A stretch of 64,000 nucleotides of DNA from Gleimia europaea ACS-120-V-Col10b (GTDB lineage Bacteria > Actinomycetota > Actinomycetes > Actinomycetales > Actinomycetaceae), in contig NZ_KE150266.1 of the NCBI RefSeq assembly GCF_000411155.1, positions 186,001 through 250,000 of the forward strand. The letters are read 5' to 3'. Of this stretch, positions 45,693 to 54,719 are shown one piece after another. Positions within the stretch are counted from its first letter, which is position 1; every line of letters starts with the position of its first letter. The notes beneath the pieces are model-generated. The model did not search any database, had not been told where the DNA came from, and saw only the letters and a program-made list of their open reading frames with translations. Made by a program: the position numbers and the translations under genes.

Positions 45693-46721
45693 ATGTTTTT
45701 GAAGCGGCTTGCACTACCAACGTTGGCACTTGGCGCTCTAGTCCTTGGCGGATGTTCGTCACCGGCCGGACAAGAGGCACAGGATCCAACGGGTGGTAGC
45801 GAAAATACCGCCAACCAAGTTACGTTGGGCCTTACTTATATTCCGAACGTCCAGTTCGCGCCCGCTTACGTGGGTGTTGAAGAAGGCTTTTTTGCCAGTG
45901 AAGGCGCCGATGTGAAGATCCGCCACCACGGCTCTGACGAGGGTTTGTTCACCGCGCTATTTGCCGGGGAAGAGCAAATGGTGGTTGCAACCGGCGACGA
46001 GATGGCTATTGCCCGATCACAGGGCATGGATCTGGTATCCGTGGGGCAGTATTACGCCAAGTACCCGGTTGTGGTGATCGTCAAAGAAGACTCCGACATT
46101 AAGACTTTTGCGGACCTGCGCGGGCATAAGGTTGGCCTGCCCGGCGAGTTCGGCTCTAACTGGTACGGCCTACTGTCTGCCCTTGCTGCTCACAACATGA
46201 GTGTTAACGACATCGAACTAACCTCGATTGGGTTCACTCAGCTTGCTGCCCTCCAGGCGGGAGAGGTTGACGCGGTTGTGGGTTTCACCAACAATGACAC
46301 GGTCCAGTTTGAGCTGGCGAACGTGGGCGTGCGCGAACTTGAAATGTCACCCGCCGGGGAACTACCACTGATCGGAGCTAACGTAGTTACGACCTCGAAG
46401 TTTGCGAGCCAAAACCCCGAGCTGGTTAAGGCGGTCCTGGAAGGCTTGCGCCAGGCCAAGCAGCTGTGTGTGGATGATCCTGACAAAGCTGTGGAAGTGA
46501 CGCAGGGATATGACCCGAATCTGTCGGCGCCCGGGGCAACGGATGCGGCAAAGGCAACGCTACTTGCCACGAACAAGCTGTTCGAAAAGGACGGGGAAGT
46601 GACGATGCGTCAGGATCTGGATACCTGGGCGGCGATGCTTGACTTCTTGGCCACGCAAGACGGCCTGCTCGCGGATGATATTAAGCTTGATGAAACGGTA
46701 ACTAACGACTTCGTTAAGTAG
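45693..46721 (+). CDS. ribY: Riboflavin-type substrate-binding lipoprotein (RibY-like)
   Basis: A 342-residue extracellular solute-binding protein with a lipoprotein signal peptide (hydrophobic LALPTLALGALVLGGC, lipobox LGGC with Cys at residue 21). The mature part is an NMT1/THI5-like periplasmic-binding fold (LGLTYIPNVQFAPAYVGVEEGFF; GLPGEFGSNWYGLL). Related folds bind pyrimidine or flavin-like ligands. It lies 18 bp after ribX within the riboswitch-controlled transcript and is followed by an intrinsic terminator, so the operon has only these two genes. Confidence 0.85.
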   Translation: MFLKRLALPTLALGALVLGGCSSPAGQEAQDPTGGSENTANQVTLGLTYIPNVQFAPAYVGVEEGFFASEGADVKIRHHGSDEGLFTALFAGEEQMVVATGDEMAIARSQGMDLVSVGQYYAKYPVVVIVKEDSDIKTFADLRGHKVGLPGEFGSNWYGLLSALAAHNMSVNDIELTSIGFTQLAALQAGEVDAVVGFTNNDTVQFELANVGVRELEMSPAGELPLIGANVVTTSKFASQNPELVKAVLEGLRQAKQLCVDDPDKAVEVTQGYDPNLSAPGATDAAKATLLATNKLFEKDGEVTMRQDLDTWAAMLDFLATQDGLLADDIKLDETVTNDFVK

Positions 46722-46740
46722 TTAGGGCAGTGTTCTATAG

Positions 46741-46771
46741 GTGGGCGCGGACTCGTTCCGCGCCCACTTTT
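46741..46771 (+). terminator. Intrinsic terminator after ribY
   Basis: A 10-bp stem (GTGGGCGCGG 46741-46750, CCGCGCCCAC 46758-46767) with a 7-nt loop is followed by TTTT. It limits the riboswitch-controlled transcript to ribX and ribY. Confidence 0.92.
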
Positions 46772-46774
46772 CGT

Positions 46775-46780
46775 TATCAT
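46775..46780 (+). promoter_or_regulatory. Putative -10 box of a leaderless transcript (hisE)
   Basis: TATCAT ends 7 nt before ATG 46788, directly after the ribY terminator; no Shine-Dalgarno. Confidence 0.5.
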
Positions 46781-46787
46781 CGATTCC

Positions 46788-47051
46788 ATGAAAACATTTG
46801 CGGAACTATTTAACGAACTATCAACCAAGGCGGCGACCAGGCCGGAAGGCTCGGGAACGGTCGCAGAGCTGGACGCGGGGATCCACGCGATCGGCAAGAA
46901 AATCGTCGAAGAAGCTGCTGAGGTGTGGATGGCTTGTGAGTACGAGTCTGATGATGACGCTGCGCTGGAGATCTCGCAGTTGCTCTACCACACCCAGGTC
47001 ATGATGGTGAAAAAAGGTATTTCCCTAGAAGATATTTACAGGAAGCTCTAA
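46788..47051 (+). CDS. hisE: Phosphoribosyl-ATP pyrophosphatase
   Basis: An 87-residue MazG-like all-alpha enzyme hydrolysing PR-ATP to PR-AMP, the second step of histidine synthesis. The acidic metal-binding signature is in [18 protein letters not shown] near residue 35. It is a stand-alone HisE, not fused to HisI. TAATG coupling to hisG makes a two-gene unit, separate from the rest of the his genes as in other actinobacteria. Confidence 0.95.
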   Translation: MKTFAELFNELSTKAATRPEGSGTVAELDAGIHAIGKKIVEEAAEVWMACEYESDDDAALEISQLLYHTQVMMVKKGISLEDIYRKL

Positions 47052-47896
47052 TGCTGAGAATCGCTGTTCCTAATAAGGGCTCGTTACACGAAGCAGCAGT
47101 GCAGATGCTGCGCGAGTCCGGATACAAGGTGAATCGTCGTGGTAGAGAGCTGGTGCTCGTTGACAACCTTAACGATGTTGAGCTGTTCCTTCTGCGCCCG
47201 CGCGACATCGCGGTTTACGTAGGTAAAGGAACCATCCAGGTGGGCATTACGGGCCGTGATCTCCTGCTTGACTCAGCTGCGCCAGCCGTTGAGTTCCAAC
47301 AGCTTGGTTTTGCTAAATCGAAGTTCCGCTTCGCGGCTCCCGCAGGCAAAATGAGCAAGCTCAGCGACATTGAGGGTAAACGCGTGGCATCCTCCTACGA
47401 CTATCTGGTGGAGCAATTCCTTGAAAAAGAAGGCGTTAATGCCGAGGTTGTCCACCTGGATGGAGCCGTGGAATCCTCCATTCAGCTCGGTGTTGCGGAC
47501 GTGATTGCCGATGTTGTAGAGACCGGCTCAACGTTGCGCGCGGCGGGGTTGGAAGTGTTTGGTCCAGTACTGCTACAGTCTGAGGCGATCTTGATTGGCC
47601 GTGAGGAATACCGCGATGACCCGCAGGTGAAGGTGCTACAGCGCCGTCTCGATGGGGTGATGCGCGCGCACGCCAACGTGTTGGTTGATTACAACGTGCA
47701 CGAGCGTGACATGGCGGCAGCGGTTGGGGTGGCGCCAGGCTTTGAATCACCCACTATCTCGCCGTTAGCTGATTCGAGCTGGCTGGCTGTTCGCGTGGTG
47801 GTTCCGCGCGGCGACATTAACCGCGTGATGGATGAACTTTACGATGTGGGTGCCCGCGGCATCCTGGTGACAGAACTGTCGGCCTCGCGCCTATAG
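47051..47896 (+). CDS. hisG: ATP phosphoribosyltransferase (long form)
   Basis: A 281-residue long-form HisG catalysing the first committed step of histidine synthesis; the length implies the C-terminal regulatory domain for histidine feedback and no need for HisZ. Seen are [10 protein letters not shown] at the N-terminus, GITGRDLL near residue 65 and the PRPP-binding [18 protein letters not shown] near residue 150. Its stop codon and that of the convergent DUF3866 gene sit side by side in CTATAG, with no room for a terminator. Confidence 0.97.
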   Translation: MLRIAVPNKGSLHEAAVQMLRESGYKVNRRGRELVLVDNLNDVELFLLRPRDIAVYVGKGTIQVGITGRDLLLDSAAPAVEFQQLGFAKSKFRFAAPAGKMSKLSDIEGKRVASSYDYLVEQFLEKEGVNAEVVHLDGAVESSIQLGVADVIADVVETGSTLRAAGLEVFGPVLLQSEAILIGREEYRDDPQVKVLQRRLDGVMRAHANVLVDYNVHERDMAAAVGVAPGFESPTISPLADSSWLAVRVVVPRGDINRVMDELYDVGARGILVTELSASRL

Positions 47897-49033
47897 GGCG
47901 TTTCCGGTCGAGTCAGCGCAATCGCGACGCAGACTCGCTGCGTAAATTCCGGCGGCGCTAGCAGCCGCAAATGCGAGGGCGTCCTCGTCTACTCCTCGAC
48001 CCATCGTCCGCAGAACAACGGAAGTGTTTTCGAGGCAGGCGAGGGCGCCCTTGCTATCTATCCGGTGCACGCTGTGGCGCTTTGCGAGCGCTCGGGTTCC
48101 GTCCTCGAGCGCGGTATAAGCGGCCTCGGATAGGTTCAGAGACCTGTTATCGACGATGGGTACGTCCAGTTGAATAAGTACGAGTTGGTTCAGCACGGAC
48201 AGCGTGTGGTGGGAAATCCCCAGGTGCTTGGGGCGCGGGTCTGCCTGGGAGGCACGCACTACGGGAATGGGATTTCCGCCAAGGGCGTGGGCCACGTGGA
48301 GGGCCTGGGCGGTGGCAGTGCCAGAAAAACCCCAGGGGGTCGCGGTTCCCAGGTTTCCTGGGCCTTGGGCCACCACTATGTAGTCGGCCTTAGCCACGTG
48401 ACGGGCAGCCAGAAGAGCGGATGGCATAGAGGCAGCTTCCAGGTCTCCGCCAAAGCTTTGCCCGCTCGTGATAGTGCAGTCAAGGTCGCCGCAAGCGCGC
48501 ATTTGCGCGATGATCATAGAAAAGGCGAGGGGAAGCGCGGCCGTGTCGTCCCACACGTACGCAATACGTGCGCGGCGATGTTGGTTGCGAATACCGGCAA
48601 CTACGGCTGGGACTGCAGAGTGTAGGTCAGCTACCAGCACGGGAACGCCGCCCAGTGAGGTAACCTCAGCCATCACCTGATGATGCAGTGAGTCCGGCTC
48701 CTCAACACCTTGCACCACGTGCTGGTGGGGCATGTAGCGTGCCTTCACGATGTGGCCCGCCGCCGGAAGGGAATCAGTGGGCAGGCGCGAACCAGCTAAA
48801 ACAGTGGCGTATCCGCCCGTACCCAGATTCTTTGCAAGCGCGGAACAGTCAACGCGAATCTCATCGCCCACCGCGACTTTCCCAACTAGATCGAACAGCG
48901 CTACTGCGCGAATGGGCTCACCGGGCAGAAAACATTCTGCCCCCACAGGTGCAGCTGTGATTTGCGCTTCCAGTTCGGCTGCGCGGCCCCAGGATCGCGC
49001 GAGTTTTAAGACCTTGGCATTTCGTTGCAACAC
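47891..49033 (-). CDS. DUF3866 family protein
   Basis: About 380 residues, matching the actinobacterial DUF3866 family, which has no assigned function. Visible blocks: the N-terminal [51 protein letters not shown] and the Gly-rich [20 protein letters not shown], which resembles a ligand-binding loop. No signal peptide or membrane segment is evident. I choose GTG 49033: it gives the family-like N-terminus ([13 protein letters not shown]) and has TATGCT 6 nt upstream. Upstream in-frame starts would run into pafB. It is head-to-head with pafB and overlaps hisG by 6 bp at its end. Confidence 0.82.
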   Translation of the reverse strand: MLQRNAKVLKLARSWGRAAELEAQITAAPVGAECFLPGEPIRAVALFDLVGKVAVGDEIRVDCSALAKNLGTGGYATVLAGSRLPTDSLPAAGHIVKARYMPHQHVVQGVEEPDSLHHQVMAEVTSLGGVPVLVADLHSAVPAVVAGIRNQHRRARIAYVWDDTAALPLAFSMIIAQMRACGDLDCTITSGQSFGGDLEAASMPSALLAARHVAKADYIVVAQGPGNLGTATPWGFSGTATAQALHVAHALGGNPIPVVRASQADPRPKHLGISHHTLSVLNQLVLIQLDVPIVDNRSLNLSEAAYTALEDGTRALAKRHSVHRIDSKGALACLENTSVVLRTMGRGVDEDALAFAAASAAGIYAASLRRDCADSTGNAL

Positions 49034-49039
49034 ACGCTT

Positions 49040-49045
49040 AGCATA
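49040..49045 (-). promoter_or_regulatory. Putative -10 box of a leaderless transcript (DUF3866 gene)
   Basis: On the minus strand TATGCT ends 6 nt before GTG 49033. It lies only 5 bp from the opposing pafB -10 candidate. Confidence 0.4.
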
Positions 49046-49050
49046 GCCGT

Positions 49051-49056
49051 TAGGGT
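49051..49056 (+). promoter_or_regulatory. Putative -10 box of a leaderless transcript (pafB)
   Basis: TAGGGT ends 6 nt before ATG 49063, with no Shine-Dalgarno. A PafBC-type upstream element was not recognised. Confidence 0.4.
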
Positions 49057-49062
49057 GAGAAC

Positions 49063-49953
49063 ATGAGTGTTGATACATCGCGAGGACAGCGCCTTCTTGG
49101 GCTGGTTCTGGCATTGTCTAAGCGTGAGCTCGGACTCACCGCAAGCCAGATTTTTGACCTCGTTCCCGGTTATGAGGAGCAGGGGCTGGCCCGCGAACGC
49201 CGGTTTACCCGCGACAAGGCTGATTTGAAAGATATGGGTTTCAACCTCAAAACCGGTGTGAATCATGAGGGCGACGAGATTTACATTCTGGAAAAGGGTA
49301 CGGGGATCGAAGCGGATTTGACGCCTGCGGAGGAGCTGTTGGTACACGCGGCCGGTGGCCTGTGGTCACAAGATAGGGAGCCAAACTTCGCCGCCCGCCT
49401 GCATGCGATCTTGAATAATCCGGGAAGCATGCCGCAAACCAGTTTGAGTGGCCTACGCGCAGTAGCGGCTTTCGCCCGGGCAGTGACAGAGGGTAAGCAG
49501 GTGGTTTTCACCTATATGAAGCCCCATGGCGATGCTCTTCGTCGAACCGTTGAACCGTGGTACATGTTCTTGCAAGACGGCAACCTATACCTGTGCGGGT
49601 TTGACCGAGGGCGTCAGGAAAAACGCACTTTCAGACTGTCACGAGTTGACGAGAGCAACATTGAGATATTAGATGAGCCCATCACCACCACGCCTTGTGC
49701 CGATGATGATCGCGGCCTCTTCCTTATCACCCCAACACTTGCGATTAAAGAGGGGGCGGCTTTGCTGACCCGGCAGCATACGAGCGTTATCGGCCAGGAA
49801 GCACCCCGGGGCTGGGAAATCCACGAGGGGAGGGCCGGTTCCCTCGGTGTTTGGCTGGAGCGGGTGCTGGGGGAGATAGAAAATATCGTGGTATTGGGCC
49901 CGCCCGCTTTGGTACATGCTGTGGATCGCAGAATTGACGCGTTGGGGGAGTAG
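49063..49953 (+). CDS. pafB: WYL-domain transcriptional regulator PafB
   Basis: A 296-residue protein with an N-terminal winged-helix region (RLLGLVLALSKRELGLTASQIFDL) and a C-terminal WYL domain (FTYMKPHGDALRRTVEPWYMFLQDGNLYLCGFD, written here in part). In mycobacteria PafB and PafC act together as the activator of the RecA-independent DNA-damage response. Coupled to pafC by TAGTG. The Pup-proteasome genes that neighbour pafBC in mycobacteria are not present here. Confidence 0.92.
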   Translation: MSVDTSRGQRLLGLVLALSKRELGLTASQIFDLVPGYEEQGLARERRFTRDKADLKDMGFNLKTGVNHEGDEIYILEKGTGIEADLTPAEELLVHAAGGLWSQDREPNFAARLHAILNNPGSMPQTSLSGLRAVAAFARAVTEGKQVVFTYMKPHGDALRRTVEPWYMFLQDGNLYLCGFDRGRQEKRTFRLSRVDESNIEILDEPITTTPCADDDRGLFLITPTLAIKEGAALLTRQHTSVIGQEAPRGWEIHEGRAGSLGVWLERVLGEIENIVVLGPPALVHAVDRRIDALGE

Positions 49954-50885
49954 TGGCTAATCCGAGCAAAGATACCTTAATGTTCACGATTCTGGCTTGG
50001 TTGCAGGAAGTCGGTGGCGCTGAAGTTAGCGAAATCGCTCAGCACTTCGGCGTTAGTGAACAGGCCGTGCGAACTACAGTAACGACTTTGGGGGAAGCGT
50101 GGTTTGGTGATGGGGCCCCGGATGAAGATCTGGGGTTGGACTGGTTCAGTTTTGAAGAAAGCAACTACGTCACCTTCCAGGACATGAACCGGGTAAGTGA
50201 GAAAATTGGATTGTCTGACGATGAAGCAATCGGTTTGGTAACCGGCCTCATCTTCCTATCGCATCTACTGCCGTCCGACATTCGCGAAACCGCGTTCAGT
50301 GCCGCGCTTAAACTCTTGGCCCCGCGCGGCCTCAAACTGGATTTTTCGAAACTGGTTTCGTTTGAGGATGAGCAGGTTGCGAATCATCGGCAAGTACTTC
50401 AAGAAGCGATAGGCCAAAACACTTCGGTTCAGTTCAAGTACGTGTCCAACGCGAGCCACGTCAGTGAACGAAATGCTTTCCCGCTGGGCCTGCGTCAGGC
50501 TGGGCCACACTGGATTGTGGAAGCGATCGACCTTGACAAGGGAGAAAAGCGAGCGTTTCGCCTGGATCGCATGGAGAACATTCTGGCGGGTTGCAAAGTT
50601 GAGCCAACAGGGGCAGGTGGAGATGAGCGCGGCAAGAAAGTTTGGATCTTCATCGAGCCGCAGGGCAGGGCAGTGGTGGAAACAAACGCGACTATTAAAC
50701 AGTACAACCAGATGATGCGCGCTGTATTCGAAGTGTTTGACGAGCAATGGATGGCTACCCAAATGCTCATGGCGAGCCCGTGGATAAGGGAGACGAACCG
50801 CCCCGATATTTTTCAGGCGGCAAAAGAGCGGGCGCAAAAGGCGCTCGCGAACCGAGACTTCTTTCGCGCCGAGTGGAATCAGTAA
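49953..50885 (+). CDS. pafC: WYL-domain transcriptional regulator PafC
   Basis: A 310-residue partner of PafB with the same layout: winged helix (AEVSEIAQHFGVSEQAVRTTV-like segment near residue 20) and WYL domain (VQFKYVSNASHVSERNAFPLGLRQ region; WIVEAIDLDKGEKRAFRLDR). The GTG start overlaps the pafB stop. Equal coupling suits a heterodimeric regulator. The gene is followed 38 bp later by tatA with its own GGAGGAAA Shine-Dalgarno. Confidence 0.9.
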   Translation: MANPSKDTLMFTILAWLQEVGGAEVSEIAQHFGVSEQAVRTTVTTLGEAWFGDGAPDEDLGLDWFSFEESNYVTFQDMNRVSEKIGLSDDEAIGLVTGLIFLSHLLPSDIRETAFSAALKLLAPRGLKLDFSKLVSFEDEQVANHRQVLQEAIGQNTSVQFKYVSNASHVSERNAFPLGLRQAGPHWIVEAIDLDKGEKRAFRLDRMENILAGCKVEPTGAGGDERGKKVWIFIEPQGRAVVETNATIKQYNQMMRAVFEVFDEQWMATQMLMASPWIRETNRPDIFQAAKERAQKALANRDFFRAEWNQ

Positions 50886-50923
50886 AGTAGAATGAACGTG
50901 GTGTTGCGTATTTTGGAGGAAAC

Positions 50924-51118
50924 ATGGGTGCATTTAAACCCTCGCACATTATTGTGCTTCTGATTATCCTGATCATTGTTTTTGGTGCGTCAAAGTTACC
51001 TGACATTGCAAAGAATCTCGGTAAGTCCGCGAAGGTTTTGAAGAAAGAGATGAAGGAGCTCACCGAAGATGAGGAACCGACAACAAAATCTTTAGATGCG
51101 GATGAAGAAGGTAAATAG
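50924..51118 (+). CDS. tatA: Sec-independent translocase subunit TatA
   Basis: A 64-residue protein with the TatA layout: one N-terminal transmembrane helix (HIIVLLIILIIVFGASKLPD), an amphipathic helix (IAKNLGKSAKVLKKEMKEL) and an acidic tail. It forms the pore or membrane-thinning oligomer of the twin-arginine export system with TatC. GGAGGAAAC precedes ATG 50924. Confidence 0.96.
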   Translation: MGAFKPSHIIVLLIILIIVFGASKLPDIAKNLGKSAKVLKKEMKELTEDEEPTTKSLDADEEGK

Positions 51119-51129
51119 AACTACAGGTT

Positions 51130-51954
51130 ATGGCCAAGCTGACGAAACGTGATCCCGAGGGGCGAATGCCCCTCGTTGATCATTTAAAGGAAGCTCGGCG
51201 GCGCCTCATATACATCCTTTTGGGTATCACGGTGGGGGCGGTGGCCGGCTGGTTCCTCTACCCCTACATTTTTGATTACATGTCGCAGCCTCTCCGCGAT
51301 CTTCGTGCCCGTGGCGTGAGCGCCGACCTGAACTTTGAAACGGTTTCCGCCGCATTCGACTTGAAACTCAAGATTTCCCTGTTTGCCGGTTTCGTCCTCA
51401 CTACACCGTGGTGGGTCTACCAAATTTGGGCTTACATTGCACCCGCCTTGAAGAAGCGGGAAAAGATCTACGCGGTTATCTTCACTATTTCCGGCGCTAT
51501 CCTTTTCGCTGCGGGAGCCGGATTTGGTATTTGGATCATGCCGCACGCGGTCAGTATCCTCACGTCGTTCGCGCCAAACTCCGCCGTGATGCTCATGCGC
51601 TCCTCCATGTACTTCAGCTTCTACATGCGCCTCGTAATCGTGTTTGGCATATCGTTCCTCGTGCCGCTGGCAATGGTGGGTTTAAACCAGATGAACGTGT
51701 TGCGCGCCTCCTCCATGTTGAAGGCATGGCGGTGGGCGGTGGTTTCCGCATTCGTGTTCACCGCACTCGCTAACCCGCTCCCAGACCCGTGGAATATGAC
51801 ATTCCAAGCACTGGCAATGCTCGCCCTCTACTTCGTGGCAGTGGGAATTTCCTACATTCATGATCATCGTCATGATAAGAAGATGGCAAAGGAAGAGGCC
51901 GAACTTGACGCCGCTCTAGCGCGGCTGGAGGCGAAGGAAGATAACGCCGAATGA
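51130..51954 (+). CDS. tatC: Sec-independent translocase subunit TatC
   Basis: A 274-residue polytopic protein with six predicted helices. The N-terminal signature MPLVDHLKEARRRL and the FETVSAAFDLKLKISLFAG segment hold the conserved residues that recognise twin-arginine signal peptides. The cytoplasmic C-terminal tail is charged (EEAELDAALARLEAKE). No tatB is in the window. ATGA overlap with helY. The order pafB-pafC-tatA-tatC-helY matches that of mycobacteria. Confidence 0.97.
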   Translation: MAKLTKRDPEGRMPLVDHLKEARRRLIYILLGITVGAVAGWFLYPYIFDYMSQPLRDLRARGVSADLNFETVSAAFDLKLKISLFAGFVLTTPWWVYQIWAYIAPALKKREKIYAVIFTISGAILFAAGAGFGIWIMPHAVSILTSFAPNSAVMLMRSSMYFSFYMRLVIVFGISFLVPLAMVGLNQMNVLRASSMLKAWRWAVVSAFVFTALANPLPDPWNMTFQALAMLALYFVAVGISYIHDHRHDKKMAKEEAELDAALARLEAKEDNAE

Positions 51955-54719
51955 ATCAGGATTTGTCCGCCGCTGAACGCTACCGGGCGGCAAGAAAACG
52001 TAGCGAATACGCCCGCACTGCGCGCGCTCAGTTTGCCAGCCAGTTTGATTTCGAACTGGACGACTTCCAACACGCTGCGTTAGAAGTCGTCGAGTCAGGA
52101 GGGAGCGTTCTCGTTGCTGCTCCAACGGGTTCGGGAAAAACCGTGGTGGGGGAGTTTGCGCTCCACATGGCGTTACGGAGGCAACAGCGCGCGTTCTACA
52201 CCACGCCTATCAAGGCGCTTTCCAATCAGAAATATCTCGAGTTCGCGGCCGAGCTGGGCGAAGAAAACGTTGGTTTGCTAACCGGTGACACTTCGATTAA
52301 TGGCGATGCACCCGTGGTGGTTATGACCACCGAGGTGGCGCGTAACATGATTTATTCGGGCACAGACCTCACCGATTTGGGTGCGGTAGTGCTCGATGAG
52401 GTCCACTACCTGGCAGATCGGTTCCGCGGCCCGGTATGGGAAGAAATCATCATTCACATGCCAAGTCACGTGCAGATTGTGGCTCTTTCGGCAACCGTGT
52501 CGAATGCGGAGGAGTTTGGCGCGTGGATCGATCAGGTTCGCGGTGGCTGTAGCGTAATCGTGTCTGAGGTGCGCCCCGTGCCGCTCTACCAACACATGAT
52601 GGTGGAGCGAAAGCTTTACGACCTGTACCAGCCCACACGCGAGGGCGGCCCGGCGCTACGCGGGAAAATCAACCCGCACCTACGTCACGCTATCTCCCGC
52701 TCGCAGGGCATCCAGTCGCGTTCACCGCATGAGGCGGCGCGCGGGCTGGCTGGGGGACGGAGAATGCGTGAGGCCGGGCGAAGGGCCAGCCGCGTGTCCA
52801 AGCCGCAGATCGTTATTTCACTTGCGCAAGCCCATCTGCTTCCGGCGATTTTCTTCATCTTCTCAAGAGCGGGGTGTGAGGACGCCCTCGACGCGGTTTA
52901 CAGTGCCGGGGTTAGTTTGACCACTCGGCAGGAGGCGCAGGAGATCGCGGCGGCGGTAGATGAGGCCGTGTCCTCACTGTCGGCTGAGGATCTTGGCGTT
53001 TTGGGAATTGCGCGGTGGGCTGCAGCATTGGAGGCAGGGATTGCGGCCCATCATGCGGGAATGCTTCCCATTATGAAAGAAACGGTGGAGAAGCTGTTTG
53101 CAGCGGGCCTCATCAAGGTTGTTTTTGCAACGGAAACGTTGGCGCTGGGTATCAACATGCCAGCCCGCACGGTGGTGCTTGATTCGCTCCGGAAGTTCAA
53201 CGGCATCGCGCATGTGGATCTTTCCCCGGGAGAGTATACGCAACTCACGGGTCGTGCAGGTAGGCGTGGCATTGATGTTGAGGGCCACGCGGTAGTGGTC
53301 TACGGCTCCGACATTATGCCCGAAGAGGTGGCTTCGCTCTCTTCCAAGCGGACATTCCCGTTAGTTTCTGCCTTCCGCCCCACGTACAACATGGTGGTGA
53401 ACCTTGCGGCGGCCGGAACACTCGCGCAGGCGCGCGAAGTGATGGACGAATCCTTCGCTCAGTTCCAGGCGGATCGCAAGTTGGTTGGGGTAGCGCGCGA
53501 AACCCGCCTCGCGAAGGAACGGATGAAAGATCTCGATCACGGGTTCGAGTGCGAACTTGGGGACGCGCACTCATACTTTATTGCGCGCGATGATTTAACC
53601 AGGTTACAAAAAGAGTCGGCAAAACTGCGAGTGGTTAACCAGGCGGCTGACACTGCCCGCGCTATCGCGAAACTGCGCGTGGGCGAAGTGATAGCACTGC
53701 CTGGACGCAAACTAAATATCGATGCCATTGTGGTGCATAATCCCCGGCCGGGGCGGAACGGACCTTCCGTGCAGGTGATTGGCACGGACGGGCGCGTACA
53801 GATTGTCACTGCGGATTCATTTTTGTATGGCGTGTCGGTTTTGGGCCACATGCGTATTAAGAAAAACCATGTTCGCCGGCCTTCACGTTTCAAAGCGGCG
53901 ATCGCGTCCGAGCTTCGGGCTATGCGTAAAGAGGGCCGCCTTGGCGAGCCCAAACGCAAGAAGATACCTATTCCACGCGCGGTGCAAACCGAGATTGATC
54001 GTCTGGAAAGTAAGGTGCGTAACCATCCGGTGCATTCTTGTCCTGATCGTGATGAGCACGCTCGCGCGGCGCGGGCGTGGCTGAGTGCTCGCCGGGATTA
54101 CCTGCGTTTGGCGGACAAGATTGAGACAGACACGTCCTCACTGTCGGATCGGTTTGATCGCATCGCGGAGGTTTTGGATCGTGTGGGGGCCCTACACGGC
54201 GAAGAGATAACGGAGGCTGGGCAGATCCTCCGCCGCATCTACGGCGAGCATGATCTGGTTACGGCTTTGGCGATTCGCGCCGGGATCTGGGATGAGCTCA
54301 CTCCTGCGGAGCTAGCCGCAGCCGTTTCAACTTGCGTGTTTGAGCCGCGTAAGGACCATGACCCGGAGGCTGATATACCCGGTGGCTCATCCAGCGCGCT
54401 AGCACAGTCTTTGCGCGACTTGGAGCGGATTTTACAAGACGTGAACCGGGCGGAAAATGACGCGCACGCGCCTACTACCGGGCCGTTGGAGTACGGCATA
54501 ATGCCGGCTATCTATTGGTGGGTGATGGGCGATGACCTCGCTTCAGCTGTGCGTAGCGCTGATCTGCCTCCCGGCGACTGGGTGCGCTGGTGCCGCCAGG
54601 TGATTGACGCGCTCGGACAAATCGCATCTAGTGCGAGCGAACCGCTGCGCAGTAACGCGCATACGGCCGCTGACTCGATCCGCCGTTCCGTGGTGGCACT
54701 GGCCGAGGAATCCGCATGA
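51951..54719 (+). CDS. helY: Ski2/Mtr4-type DEVH-box helicase HelY
   Basis: A 922-residue superfamily 2 helicase. Motif I APTGSGKTVVGE lies near residue 58, Ia TPIKALSNQKY, II LDEVHYLAD near residue 147, III ALSATVSN, V ATETLALGINMPARTV and VI QLTGRAGRRGID near residue 430. The C-terminal half has an arch-like/DSHCT region (GIWDELTPAELAAAVSTCVFEPRKD), as in eukaryotic Ski2 and Mtr4. A role in RNA unwinding is inferred from the family. Overlaps tatC (ATGA) and lnt (ATGA). Confidence 0.94.
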   Translation: MNQDLSAAERYRAARKRSEYARTARAQFASQFDFELDDFQHAALEVVESGGSVLVAAPTGSGKTVVGEFALHMALRRQQRAFYTTPIKALSNQKYLEFAAELGEENVGLLTGDTSINGDAPVVVMTTEVARNMIYSGTDLTDLGAVVLDEVHYLADRFRGPVWEEIIIHMPSHVQIVALSATVSNAEEFGAWIDQVRGGCSVIVSEVRPVPLYQHMMVERKLYDLYQPTREGGPALRGKINPHLRHAISRSQGIQSRSPHEAARGLAGGRRMREAGRRASRVSKPQIVISLAQAHLLPAIFFIFSRAGCEDALDAVYSAGVSLTTRQEAQEIAAAVDEAVSSLSAEDLGVLGIARWAAALEAGIAAHHAGMLPIMKETVEKLFAAGLIKVVFATETLALGINMPARTVVLDSLRKFNGIAHVDLSPGEYTQLTGRAGRRGIDVEGHAVVVYGSDIMPEEVASLSSKRTFPLVSAFRPTYNMVVNLAAAGTLAQAREVMDESFAQFQADRKLVGVARETRLAKERMKDLDHGFECELGDAHSYFIARDDLTRLQKESAKLRVVNQAADTARAIAKLRVGEVIALPGRKLNIDAIVVHNPRPGRNGPSVQVIGTDGRVQIVTADSFLYGVSVLGHMRIKKNHVRRPSRFKAAIASELRAMRKEGRLGEPKRKKIPIPRAVQTEIDRLESKVRNHPVHSCPDRDEHARAARAWLSARRDYLRLADKIETDTSSLSDRFDRIAEVLDRVGALHGEEITEAGQILRRIYGEHDLVTALAIRAGIWDELTPAELAAAVSTCVFEPRKDHDPEADIPGGSSSALAQSLRDLERILQDVNRAENDAHAPTTGPLEYGIMPAIYWWVMGDDLASAVRSADLPPGDWVRWCRQVIDALGQIASSASEPLRSNAHTAADSIRRSVVALAEESA

